From Pseudoflavonifractor sp. MSJ-30 (GTDB lineage: Bacteria > Bacillota > Clostridia > Oscillospirales > Oscillospiraceae): a DNA stretch of 64,000 nt. This document shows, piece after piece, positions 23,093 through 30,663 of this stretch. Within the stretch, counting starts at the first letter, position 1. The number at the start of each line of letters is the position of its first letter. A model generated the notes under the pieces. That model had not been told where the DNA came from. It searched no databases and saw only the letters and a list, made by a program, of their open reading frames with translations. The DNA lies in assembly GCF_018918045.1 (NCBI RefSeq), contig NZ_JAHLPU010000070.1:1-64000 (forward strand), in the 5' to 3' direction. A program made the translations under genes and the position numbers.

Positions 23093-23121
23093 TTGACAGA
23101 AAGCTATTTTCACTGTATAAT
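23093..23121 (+). promoter_or_regulatory. Consensus sigma-A promoter of the sugar-import operon
   Basis: TTGACA, 17-bp spacer, TATAAT, a perfect match. The longest open frame of the next gene starts with the ATG directly after the -10 box and so cannot be translated from there. Confidence 0.9.
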
Positions 23122-23133
23122 ATGGACATATTT

Positions 23134-23808
23134 ATGAGGCGACTTTGGGGGAATTTGAGCAAAGTGTCCAATTCAAAAAAGAAAATAAATGTACTTTCCC
23201 TGCTGGATGGGGAGCGCCCATTTTGGAAGGCGCTGTCCTCCGGGATGGATCTGGTTTATCTGAGCATCCTGTGGCTGTTTTGCTGCGTCCCGGTGGTGAC
23301 CATCGGCGCATCCACCGCGGCGCTGTATGACGCGGTGGTGCACTGCTGCCGCCGGGGAGAAGAGGGAGTGCTGGATCGGTTCTTTTCCACCTTCCGTAGG
23401 GAACTGAAGCGCTGCATCCTCCTTTGGCTGCCTGGGATTGCCCTGATCGCCGTCTGGTGTGGCTCGGCGCTTTTTGTACTGTCCACTGGGGATGGCGCAA
23501 TGCCTACGCTGCTGCTGGCGAATCTGATTGTAACCGGCATTCTTCTGTGGGGGTCGCTTCTGTGGCTGTTTCCCTCGGAATCCCGGTTTACCCTTTCCTT
23601 TGGCGATTGCTGGCGTCTGGCTCTGAAGCTGGCGCTTTCCCATTTCCCCGCTACGCTGCTGCTTCTGGCGGTAAACGCCGCTGCCGCGCTGGCCTGTCTG
23701 ACCTGGCTGTTTCCTCTGCTCCTGCTGCCGGGGCTTTGCTGCTTTCTGAACAGTCTGTTTATTGAAAAAGCGTTTCAGCCACTGATCCCTTCGGTGGATC
23801 CGACATGA
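23134..23808 (+). CDS. YesL family (DUF624) membrane protein
   Basis: About 224 residues with five to six hydrophobic segments. The N-terminal signature, LSLLDGERPFWKALSSGMDL followed by LWLFCCVPVVTIGASTAALY, identifies the DUF624/YesL family, which accompanies carbohydrate ABC importers in Firmicutes; its function is not established. The start is uncertain: the promoter lies at 23093-23121, so the ATG at 23134 would leave a leader of only a few bases. TTG at 23155 or GTG at 23164, just after GGGGGA, are realistic alternatives. First gene of a six-gene plus-strand operon. Confidence 0.8.
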   Translation: MRRLWGNLSKVSNSKKKINVLSLLDGERPFWKALSSGMDLVYLSILWLFCCVPVVTIGASTAALYDAVVHCCRRGEEGVLDRFFSTFRRELKRCILLWLPGIALIAVWCGSALFVLSTGDGAMPTLLLANLIVTGILLWGSLLWLFPSESRFTLSFGDCWRLALKLALSHFPATLLLLAVNAAAALACLTWLFPLLLLPGLCCFLNSLFIEKAFQPLIPSVDPT

Positions 23809-23867
23809 TTTTTTCAGAGCGATCTGAGAAGATAGAAGTATATAAAGAAGAGGAAGGATTGGATGTT

Positions 23868-24746
23868 ATGACTCAGCATAAACAGCGACGTCTGCGTCAG
23901 AACCTCACGGGCTACGCATTCGTCGGACCGCAGCTGCTCTTTTTCGCGGTATTCACCATTTACCCGATTTTCGAAGGCCTGCGTCTGAGCTTGTACAAGT
24001 CCACGGCGGTAGAGAATACCTTCGTAGGCATGCAAAACTACATTAACCTGTTCCAGGACCCGGTATTTATCAGGGCAATGCTCAATACGCTGTTCCTTGT
24101 GGTCGTGATAACCCTGGGGAATCTGCTGTTGGGTCTGCTGATCTCCCTTGCAATTTTCGACAAGAAGCCCGGGTATGTGTCCTTCGTCCGCAGTACCTTT
24201 TATCTGCCGGTCATTGTGTCCACGGTGGTTATGGCCATGGTCTGGAAGTTCCTGCTGAACCCCGCCAACGGTCTGGTGAACTACTATCTGGGCAAGGCGA
24301 CAGGCAAGACGGTGAATCTTCTGGGCAACGCCAATACGGTACTCTGGGTCATAGCCTTTGTTACCATCGTTGCCAGCGTAGGCACCAGCATTATCATGTA
24401 CATAGCCAGTATCAACGGTATCTCCACGGAAATGCTGGAGGCCGCCAAGGTGGACGGCGCCAGCAAGCTGAGGGTCTGCACGAAGATCATCATTCCTCTG
24501 GTACGGCCCACGACGCTGTACCTGTCCGTGACGACCATCATCTCCATCCTGAAGCTGTTTGTCATTATCCAGCTGCTGAGTGACGGCGGACCCAACAATG
24601 CATCTATGACCATGATGTACTACCTGTACCGCAACGCGTTCTTCTACAACAAGATGTATGTGGCGTCTGCCGTGGGTATGGTTATGTTTGCTCTGGCCGT
24701 GATTATCGCCATTCCTCAGTTTATCTCCATGCGGAAGGAGGGCTAA
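23868..24746 (+). CDS. Sugar ABC transporter permease (MalF/UgpA type)
   Basis: This 292-residue permease has six membrane segments; the EAA loop is seen as EMLEAAKVDGASKLRVCTKI (about 206-225). The N-terminus (RLRQNLTGYAFVGPQLLFFA) is typical of CUT1-family first permeases for oligosaccharides or glycerol-phosphate-like substrates. Start at the ATG following GAGGAAGG; an earlier in-frame ATG overlaps the yesL-like gene. It pairs with the next permease, four bases away, and with the binding protein downstream. No ATPase gene is present; CUT1 importers commonly use a shared MsmX-type ATPase encoded elsewhere. Confidence 0.9.
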   Translation: MTQHKQRRLRQNLTGYAFVGPQLLFFAVFTIYPIFEGLRLSLYKSTAVENTFVGMQNYINLFQDPVFIRAMLNTLFLVVVITLGNLLLGLLISLAIFDKKPGYVSFVRSTFYLPVIVSTVVMAMVWKFLLNPANGLVNYYLGKATGKTVNLLGNANTVLWVIAFVTIVASVGTSIIMYIASINGISTEMLEAAKVDGASKLRVCTKIIIPLVRPTTLYLSVTTIISILKLFVIIQLLSDGGPNNASMTMMYYLYRNAFFYNKMYVASAVGMVMFALAVIIAIPQFISMRKEG

Positions 24747-24750
24747 GGCT

Positions 24751-25602
24751 ATGAAAAAGAGTAATCTCGGAAATCGCCTGAAGCGGGCGGATAAGCTGGA
24801 CCTGGTTGTAAATATCCTGGTCTTTCTGATGGCCGTTGTGAATCTGTTCCCCTTCTACTATCTGCTGACGAACTCCGTCAAAAACTCCGCGGCCATCTTC
24901 AAAATGCCTCCGGACTGGTGGCCGAAGACCTTCCAGTACAAGAACTATGTGGATCTGTTCAAGGGACAACCCGCGTTCCGCTGGGCACTGAACAGCTTCG
25001 TTGTGGCATTGATCACCACGCTGCTGGTTGTCCTGTGCGCATCTCTGGCGGCTTACGGCTGCTCCAAGCTCCATTTCACGGGTCGGGGCGTTGTATATGC
25101 CATTTTCATCGGCGCACTGATGATCCCCAAGGAAATCTTCATTGTGCCCCTGTTCCGGATCATCACCAAGTTCAATTTGGTCGATACCTACGCAGGCATG
25201 ATCCTGCCCAACGTGGCGTCCACCTTTGGCGTATTCCTGCTGAAAGGCTTCTTTGATACGGTCCCGGATTCCATCCGGGAGTCCGGCAAGCTGGATGGCG
25301 CCGGTGAATTCACCGTTTTCCGCAAGCTGGTCATGCCCATTGTGAAGCCCGGCATCGGCGCCCTATTTATCCTGAACTTCGTGAATATCTGGAATGACTA
25401 CCTGTGGCAGATGCTGGTTGCCCGCTCCAAGAACATGATGACGCTGATGGTCGGTACCGCCAGCATCATGCAGGAGATCAGCCCCAACTACGGCTACAAA
25501 ATGGCCGGCGCGGCTGTAGCCAGCGTGCCCATGCTGATCATCTTCATTTGCTTCCAGCGTTACTTCACCTCCGGCATTACCATGGGCGCGGTGAAGGAAT
25601 AA
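24751..25602 (+). CDS. Sugar ABC transporter permease (MalG/UgpE type)
   Basis: A 283-residue second permease with six membrane segments and the EAA loop ESGKLDGAGEFTVFRKLVMP (about 174-193). LFPFYYLLTNSVKN near the N-terminus is characteristic of the MalG/LacG branch of the CUT1 family. Its start is four bases after the first permease stop, with a GGAGG that overlaps that gene's end. Forms the membrane channel with the first permease and receives substrate from the lipoprotein encoded next. Confidence 0.9.
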   Translation: MKKSNLGNRLKRADKLDLVVNILVFLMAVVNLFPFYYLLTNSVKNSAAIFKMPPDWWPKTFQYKNYVDLFKGQPAFRWALNSFVVALITTLLVVLCASLAAYGCSKLHFTGRGVVYAIFIGALMIPKEIFIVPLFRIITKFNLVDTYAGMILPNVASTFGVFLLKGFFDTVPDSIRESGKLDGAGEFTVFRKLVMPIVKPGIGALFILNFVNIWNDYLWQMLVARSKNMMTLMVGTASIMQEISPNYGYKMAGAAVASVPMLIIFICFQRYFTSGITMGAVKE

Positions 25603-25644
25603 GTAAATTCCCGGCATAGCCGGTATAAAAATGGAGGAGAAACT

Positions 25645-27039
25645 ATGAAAAAACTATTCGCAATGCTTCTGGCGCTGTGCATGGTCGTCGGCCTGTGTGC
25701 CTGCGGCAGCAGCTCCGGCAACACTGCCACCACTGCGGCTCCTGCCGCCAACAACGGTGAGTCCGCGGGATCCAATGAGGCACCCGTGACTCTGACCATG
25801 TGGCTGACTCCCCAGTGGAAGGGCGTTTTCAGCGGCAGCGAAGAGGGCGCTGATTACGACAGCTTCTTCAAGGAAGCCGCCAGCCGCTACACTGCCCAGC
25901 ATCCCAACGTCACCATCAAAGTGGAAGTCATTTCCGGCGACACCCGTGACGAGAAGCTGAGAGCCGCCGAGGCCTCCGATTCTCTGCCCGATATCGTCTA
26001 CGAGGGCGCGTTCACCATGTCTTCCTACTATCACTCCGGTTCCATCGTCACCCTGGATGATATCATCAGCGACGAGGACAAGGCCGACATCGGCGAGGGT
26101 ATCTGGGAGAACTGTCAGGTCGAGGGCAAGACCTTTGTCTTCCCCTTTGCCCATATGCCCGGCACCCTGATCTACAATGCCGATATGTTCCGCGAAGCCG
26201 GTCTGGACAAGTACATCGGTGAGCAGTACGAGATCATCACCTGGACGCCCGATGAGCTGAAGAATGAGATTCTGCCCGCCTTGCGGGACAACCTGAGCGG
26301 CGTGTACCCCATGTCCCTGTTCGCCATGAACAATCAGGCCGATACCTGGAACCTGAGCTACCTGAGAATGTTCGGCTCCAAGTTCTTTGACGATGACGGC
26401 TATCTGTGCGTCAATGACGAGGCTGGTGTCAAGGCTCTGCAGTACATTGTTGACCTGTACAACGACGGCCTGACCGTTCCCGGCGCCGAGTCCCTGACCT
26501 CCAACGACTGCAACGCCATGTTCCAGAACAAGCAGATCGCCGTGAGCTTCACCAACAGCACCCTGCTGACCAACCTGCTGAACGACATGGCCGCCGGCAA
26601 CATCGAGTCCTTCGACGCCCGCCTGGCCAACATTCCCGGTGATCCCGAGCCCAAGAGCTTCACCTATGTTTCCGGTTTCATGGCTATGAACACCAAGGAC
26701 GATGCCCGCATTGCCGCTTCCAAGGACTTCATCAAGTTTGTCTGCACCGACCCTGAGCTGGTGCTGGCTTCCAAGAATACCCTGCCCGTCCGCGCTTCCG
26801 TTACCGAGCAGGTGAAGGACGAGCTGCCCTACCTGGCCGCTTACACTGCCAACCAGAAGTACATCTTCAACTTCTCCAATAACATGCCCGGCTACAGCGA
26901 ACTGCGGAACGTCCTGTTCCCCGAGCTGCAGGCTGCTCTGACCGGCGAGAAGACTCCTCAGGAGGCTCTCGACAGCTATGTGGAAAAGGGCAACGCTGTT
27001 ATTAAGGAAGGCCGCGAAGGCTCCGTAATTTATAACTGA
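25645..27039 (+). CDS. Sugar-binding lipoprotein of the ABC importer
   Basis: This 464-residue extracytoplasmic protein starts with a lipoprotein signal, lipobox GLCAC (cysteine at 20), and an Ala/Ser/Asn linker. The remainder is a family 1 solute-binding fold (VTLTMWLTPQWKG at the start of the domain; GTLIYNADMFREAGL and FTYVSGFMAMNTKD later), the type that binds oligosaccharides. Codon use is strongly biased toward preferred codons, as in highly expressed binding proteins. The ligand is not evident; the neighbouring esterases and YhcH-type protein point to an acetylated or sialylated sugar. Confidence 0.9.
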   Translation: MKKLFAMLLALCMVVGLCACGSSSGNTATTAAPAANNGESAGSNEAPVTLTMWLTPQWKGVFSGSEEGADYDSFFKEAASRYTAQHPNVTIKVEVISGDTRDEKLRAAEASDSLPDIVYEGAFTMSSYYHSGSIVTLDDIISDEDKADIGEGIWENCQVEGKTFVFPFAHMPGTLIYNADMFREAGLDKYIGEQYEIITWTPDELKNEILPALRDNLSGVYPMSLFAMNNQADTWNLSYLRMFGSKFFDDDGYLCVNDEAGVKALQYIVDLYNDGLTVPGAESLTSNDCNAMFQNKQIAVSFTNSTLLTNLLNDMAAGNIESFDARLANIPGDPEPKSFTYVSGFMAMNTKDDARIAASKDFIKFVCTDPELVLASKNTLPVRASVTEQVKDELPYLAAYTANQKYIFNFSNNMPGYSELRNVLFPELQAALTGEKTPQEALDSYVEKGNAVIKEGREGSVIYN

Positions 27040-27060
27040 TACCCAGTCCTCTCTCAAAAT

Positions 27061-27091
27061 GGGAGCAGCCGCATATCCCGTGGCTGCTCCC
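27061..27091 (+). terminator. Hairpin after the sugar-binding protein gene
   Basis: GGGAGCAGCC/GGCTGCTCCC, a perfect 10-bp stem without a strong T-run. Probably a partial terminator or mRNA-stabilising structure that raises binding-protein levels relative to the distal genes. Confidence 0.55.
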
Positions 27092-27114
27092 GCATATGTT
27101 TTCAGGAGATATTT

Positions 27115-27906
27115 ATGTACCCAGCGATTGATATTCACGCACATTTCGGTGATCCTGCCTGCTTTCCGCAGCAGGGGCTGGCAAAGGAATTCCTGCGTCT
27201 GCCGCTGCCGGAATTCCGGTCTGCCTGTGCCCGGAGTCACATTGCCGCTGCCTGTGCTTCCCCTATGGAGGCTATCTTTCCGAAGAACGCCGCGGAGCTG
27301 CTGGAGGCCAACCGGCGTATGGCGGAGCTATCCGCGCGGGAACCGCTCCTCTACCAGTGGGTCGTTCTGAATCCCCTATTTCCGGAGAGCTATGCTCAGG
27401 CGGAGCAGATGCTGGAAAGCCCCAAATGTGTGGGGATCAAGCTGCACCCGGATGGCCATGGCTATGCCCTGGAGCAGTACGGCCGACAGCTGTTTGATTT
27501 CTGCGCCGGACGGAAAGCCCTGGTGGAGATCCACACCGGCGATTCATGCAGCGACCCTGAGCTGCTTGTGCCCTATGCCAATCAGAATCCCGGGTTGCGG
27601 ATCATTGCCGCCCATGTGGGCTACGGCGGGGACGGCGCGGCGCAGATCCGAGCAATTCAAAGAAGCACGCAGGGAAATCTGTACGCGGATATTTCCAGCG
27701 CCCGAAGCCTGCAAAACCGTTTGCTGGAATGGGCGGTGGAAGAGGTCGGTGCGGAAAGACTGATCTTCGGCACGGATACGCCCATCCACCATATGGGCAT
27801 GATGCGGGCCAGAGTCGATTTCAGTAACTTGGAAGAAGCGCAAAAGAAAATGATTCTTTTCGAAAACGCGAGCCGCCTGACAGGAATACCGGTACAAGAA
27901 CAGTAA
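27115..27906 (+). CDS. Amidohydrolase family (PF04909-like) metal-dependent hydrolase
   Basis: A 263-residue TIM-barrel hydrolase. The first metal site is DIHAHFGD (residues 5-12); a later GIKLHPDGHGY contributes a lysine/histidine; HVGYGG and GTDTPIHHMG near 220 give the final His and Asp. This pattern fits the amidohydrolase-2 group (uronate isomerase/ACMSD relatives), which hydrolyses or decarboxylates small substrates. Being in the sugar-import operon it may act on the imported compound or its aglycone; the substrate is unknown. CAGGAG precedes the ATG by 8 bases. Confidence 0.78.
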   Translation: MYPAIDIHAHFGDPACFPQQGLAKEFLRLPLPEFRSACARSHIAAACASPMEAIFPKNAAELLEANRRMAELSAREPLLYQWVVLNPLFPESYAQAEQMLESPKCVGIKLHPDGHGYALEQYGRQLFDFCAGRKALVEIHTGDSCSDPELLVPYANQNPGLRIIAAHVGYGGDGAAQIRAIQRSTQGNLYADISSARSLQNRLLEWAVEEVGAERLIFGTDTPIHHMGMMRARVDFSNLEEAQKKMILFENASRLTGIPVQEQ

Positions 27907-27970
27907 GTTGATTTTTTCAGAATAAAGAGCATACTGCGGCTGAGACAGTCAGAGCAGGGAGGTGCGAGAA

Positions 27971-28420
27971 ATGATCTATACAAAGAAAAAGGACCTGTCC
28001 CGCTATCTGGGACAGAGCGCGTCTCTGAATGCCGCCATTCGGGCGGTGCTGGCATTGGAGCCGGAAAAGCTCTCCATGGGACGCAATGAGATCGATGGGG
28101 ACGCGGCATTTGTCAATCGATTCGATTATGACACCGTGCCCCAGGAGAAGGCCATGTGGGAGGGCCACAGGGACTATGGCGATATCCATGTGGTGCTGGA
28201 GGGCCATGAAAGGATCGGCGTTTCCAATGTGGAGTGCCTGACCAAAACATGTGAAAAGCCGGAGGAGGATTTCGTGGGCTTCACGGGCGACGTGCAGAAC
28301 TGGTTCCGCATGACCCCGGAAGATGTGCTGATCGTCTACCCGGAGGATATCCATATGGTCAAGGTCAGTGACCCGGAGCAGTGCCATGTGAAAAAGTGCT
28401 GCTTTAAGTTCAGGGTGTGA
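27971..28420 (+). CDS. YhcH/YjgK/YiaL family sugar-binding protein
   Basis: This 149-residue cupin-fold protein carries the family pattern: FVNRFDYDTVPQEKAMWEGH (about 45-64), DIHVVLEGHERIG (about 69-81) and DVLIVYPEDIHMVK (about 119-132), with the metal/sugar-binding His and Glu residues conserved. Family members include the N-acetylneuraminate anomerase NanQ and the EbgC subunit, so it probably speeds anomer exchange of an imported sugar. GGGAGGTG lies 6 bases before the ATG. Last gene of the sugar-import operon. Confidence 0.85.
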   Translation: MIYTKKKDLSRYLGQSASLNAAIRAVLALEPEKLSMGRNEIDGDAAFVNRFDYDTVPQEKAMWEGHRDYGDIHVVLEGHERIGVSNVECLTKTCEKPEEDFVGFTGDVQNWFRMTPEDVLIVYPEDIHMVKVSDPEQCHVKKCCFKFRV

Positions 28421-28674
28421 GTTTCGTGTGGGCTGGCGCAAGATTGTTCGTAGCGGGCAGCCCCTGCGATTTAAATCATTCGTCAGCTTCGTTAAAAGGA
28501 AGTTGGCAAGCAATATAGGCTGCACAGGTACAAGGCCAGGTCGGTTTTGAGATTGGAAAGGATTCTCAAGGGAGAGCGGCTTACCGGCAGGGCAATGCCC
28601 TGCCGTCTGCTTGTGGGAGAAGGCTTTCTGCCTATATACCTGTATGCTATATGCAAAAAAGATTCCGGAAAAAC
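28421..28674. other. Intergenic region, no gene seen
   Basis: Contains one short palindrome, CGGCAGGGC/GCCCTGCCG, near 28580, and nothing else recognisable. Confidence 0.5.
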
Positions 28675-28796
28675 TTGACAGATAGAGAGTCATATGATAA
28701 GATATCAGTGCTGGTTAGCGATGGCTAACATCAACAAATCGTCTGTACTGCTCGAAAAGAGCTTTTCCCTTAGACTATTGGTTAGCGAAAACTAAC
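28675..28796 (+). promoter_or_regulatory. Orphan metal-regulated-type promoter with two GTTAGC operator boxes
   Basis: TTGACA, 17-bp spacer, TAAGAT is followed by two palindromes: GTTAGCGATGGCTAAC (28714-28729) and GTTAGCGAAAACTAAC (28781-28796). Paired GTTAG...CTAAC boxes just downstream of a promoter resemble DtxR/MntR- or Fur-type operators upstream of feoA/feoB in Clostridia. No ferrous transport gene follows; the next recognisable coding sequence is a broken peptidase on the other strand. Confidence 0.5.
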
Positions 28797-28914
28797 TTAT
28801 AGTCCGGTCTGTCGTCCTCCTATCCGGCGGGCCAGGGTGTGCAGCAGCCAATGGAAAGTCTCCCAAATAATCGGCGTTATTTGGAGTCTGCCGAATACCT
28901 CCCCATCTCCCAAA

Positions 28915-28949
28915 GCGCGGCCACTGCCTTAAAAAGGTAGCGGCCGCGC
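28915..28949. terminator. Strong GC hairpin in the orphan promoter region
   Basis: GCGCGGCC...GGCCGCGC with inner CTGCC/GGTAG partly paired and an A-rich loop. No T-run on either side, so its role is uncertain. Nothing else is seen between 28797 and 29044. Confidence 0.4.
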
Positions 28950-29044
28950 AAAATCTTTGTGCTTTCAATAGGAAAACAGACATCCGCAAAAGTGTGTTTG
29001 GCAGCGGGGCGCTGGAACGGAATGTGTTTCCTGTTTTGAAAATC

Positions 29045-29404
29045 TCAGTCCTTCTGCTCGATAAACGCGCGGATATCGCTGCTGAGAGCCTTTACGTTGT
29101 CCTCGCCGATGTAAATCATGTGGCCGGAGGGATAGCCCTTCAGGGTGACCCGGTCCATGGGCAGCCCGGCGTGATCCAGCATGTAGTGGATGATGCCAAT
29201 GTGGGTGGCGGTGTCAAAGTATCCGTTGGCGAAGAAGACCCGCAGGCCGTGGGTGCGGTACATGGCGCTGCGCAGCTGCTCGCCGGTGGTGCCCATGGGG
29301 GCTTCCCGGTTCCAGCGGTCCTTCTTGGTAAACAGATCGTACATACAGGCGGAAGGAACATTCGCTCCCACCAGAGCCGGGAGGCGGTGCGCCATGACCA
29401 TTTT
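29045..29404 (-). pseudogene. C-terminal fragment of an S10 family serine carboxypeptidase-like gene
   Basis: About 115 residues are readable: ANGYFDTATHIGIIHYMLDH and YPSGHMIYIGEDN are the Asp and His regions of the S10 catalytic triad, so only the last quarter of a roughly 480-residue enzyme remains. The part with the nucleophile serine is missing. Homology stops near 29404, where unrelated, structured-looking sequence begins. The break is next to the degraded area upstream of spoVT, suggesting deletion or insertion associated with mobile DNA. Confidence 0.65.
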
Positions 29405-29621
29405 ATGCGAGCGACAACCACGGGTCTCAAATGCCGGATAGCACCCGGCAAGGCGACGACGGTGGGGGCAGGACAATGATACTTCTCGAAAGAGCTGGGC
29501 GGAAGCGCAGAGGTGAAACTCCCACGAAACCGATTTGCTGTCGGGCATCAGATGAATCCAGAGCGCACGGAAGTGGGGTCAAATAGGTGCGCAAGAATCT
29601 AAATTTTGAAAGGAAAATCAT
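29405..29621. other. Unassigned sequence between the broken peptidase and a spoVT-like fragment
   Basis: GC-rich sequence with several imperfect stems (for example AGCACCCGGC and nearby purine-rich arms). It has no convincing ORF. It vaguely recalls the start of a group II intron, but no domain V or reverse transcriptase is present. Confidence 0.35.
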
Positions 29622-29708
29622 ATGAAAGGGACAGGCATTGTATGCCATGTAGACGACCTGGGTAGGGTCATAATTCCCAAGGAAATCAGACGAACCCTGA
29701 GGCTCTGA
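29622..29708 (+). pseudogene. Truncated second copy of the SpoVT/AbrB DNA-binding head
   Basis: A 28-codon frame, KGTGIVCHVDDLGRVIIPKE then IRRTLRL and a stop, is almost identical to the first 28 residues of the interrupted spoVT at 30259. It has its own AAAGGA-type ribosome-binding site. Identity ends just before the spoVT attachment core. It could be a relic of an earlier insertion or duplication at the same target, or a mini AbrB-type protein. Confidence 0.65.
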
Positions 29709-29748
29709 AAGAGGTTATTCCCGGAATCTGTCAGGTGTTCCGCAAAAA

Positions 29749-29785
29749 CCACGCCCATCCCGGCCATGAAACGGGATGGGCGTGG
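29749..29785 (+). terminator. CCACGCCCATC hairpin, copy 1
   Basis: CCACGCCCATCCCG/CGGGATGGGCGTGG, 14-bp stem. A diverged copy lies at 32400-32436, inside the integrative element. Confidence 0.5.
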
Positions 29786-30258
29786 TGCTGTGTGTAGTGG
29801 GTGGAAAAGCAAGCGATTTTTGCTGCTTTTAATCGTTATAATCTCGATAATCCTCCTGTATTTGTTTTTTGGTTTCCTTTGCACATCTGTATTATAAATC
29901 TTTCTTTCACAAGGGAAAAGGACCATCGGAGCATAATAGGATACGTTATTTTGCTCCCATCTCATCCTTGCCTACATCCGGCGGAGGCTTACCCCCGGCA
30001 TTGCTGCGGCACTTCCAATCAGCGCACAGGCAAAGGCGGCTGCTACATAACTATACCCCACCGGTTTCCTCTTACAATGGTTTTCTTGTTCGTTTACCAT
30101 GATTATGTGAAAACGGCAACGATTATTTGAATCCAGGGCGGCTATTTCTCCTAATGTCCCCTTTCTCTTTTCCATCTTCCCATACATAATTCCCCTTTTC
30201 CTGCAAATACTGCTACCGGTAAAAACGCGCTTTAACGCGCTTCAAAGGAGAAGAGACT
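29786..30258. other. Region upstream of spoVT, no intact gene
   Basis: Low-GC sequence with the 37-bp repeat shared with 32855-32891 and a tandem AACGCGCTT motif directly before the spoVT ribosome-binding site. A forespore-type promoter is expected for spoVT but none could be assigned with confidence. Confidence 0.4.
30093..30129. repeat. 37-bp repeat, copy outside the element
   Basis: TTTACCATGATTATG...GATTATTTG; the copy at 32855-32891, inside the element, differs at two positions. Confidence 0.6.
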
Positions 30259-30432
30259 ATGAAAGCAACAGGCATTGTACGCCGTGTGGATGACCTGGGG
30301 AGGATCGTGATCCCAAAGGAGATCAGACGAACCCTGAGAATCCGGGAGGGTGACCCGTTGCAGACATCATTGACACAGTGGGAGAAATACTGTTTTTCTA
30401 TGTTGGATTTAGCCAAAAGACGGGGGTGGTAG
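30259..30432 (+). pseudogene. spoVT: spoVT 5' part, interrupted by the integrative element
   Basis: The first 30 residues (KATGIVRRVDDLGRIVIPKE, IRRTLRIRE) are the AbrB-like DNA-binding head of stage V sporulation protein T. From codon 31 the frame enters the element: GDPL is shared by both junctions, then 23 residues foreign to SpoVT (ending LAKRRGW) run to a stop. The remaining 150 codons are found at 41994-42446 in the same frame and strand; joined, they give a 180-residue protein, the normal SpoVT length (about 178). AAAGGAG lies 9 bases before the ATG. In the integrated state only a 57-residue head can be made, so the regulator should be non-functional until excision. Confidence 0.92.
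30349..30356. other. Left attachment core (attL)
   Basis: GGTGACCC, codons 31-33 of spoVT. The same 8 bp in the same frame occur at 41994-42001. Upstream bases are spoVT, downstream bases belong to the element. Confidence 0.85.
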
Positions 30433-30584
30433 TTGTACATAGTGACGGATGTGAGAGGCGGAACCGTGGGTATTTGGGAGGGGCATCTCTGGTATTTGCC
30501 AACCATTGGAGCCAATCATGCCAGTCGCTGGAATTTCAAAATACGGTCAGAGCGCGGAATAGAAAAGTGTTCATGTTGTATGTG

Positions 30585-30635
30585 TTGCACGCGTGCAAGT
30601 TAATGCTTGACAAGCTTGCACGCGTGTTATAATAT
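30585..30635 (+). promoter_or_regulatory. Promoter and GCACGCGTG operators of the AlbA-type gene
   Basis: A perfect palindrome TTGCACGCGTGCAA (30585-30598) precedes TTGACA (30607-30612). A second half-to-full site CTTGCACGCGTG fills the spacer before the -10 (TATAAT or TAATAT at 30628-30635). Repressor binding at the second site would block RNA polymerase directly. Confidence 0.75.
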
Positions 30636-30663
30636 GTAGCAAATAACAGTTGGAGGCATTCCT

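Noticed and set aside
25654-27240. 528-codon open frame opposite the sugar-binding protein gene
   Set aside because: It is the antisense of a highly biased, GC-rich gene, has no ribosome-binding site and a Gly/Val/Gln-rich product without motifs.
29405-29600. Sequence resembling the 5' end of a group II intron
   Set aside because: No domain V, no 3' end and no reverse transcriptase were seen; the resemblance is limited to general stem-rich character.
29972-30187. 71-codon minus-strand frame upstream of spoVT
   Set aside because: Part of it covers a 37-bp repeat; the product has no known match that I can recall and the SD is doubtful.
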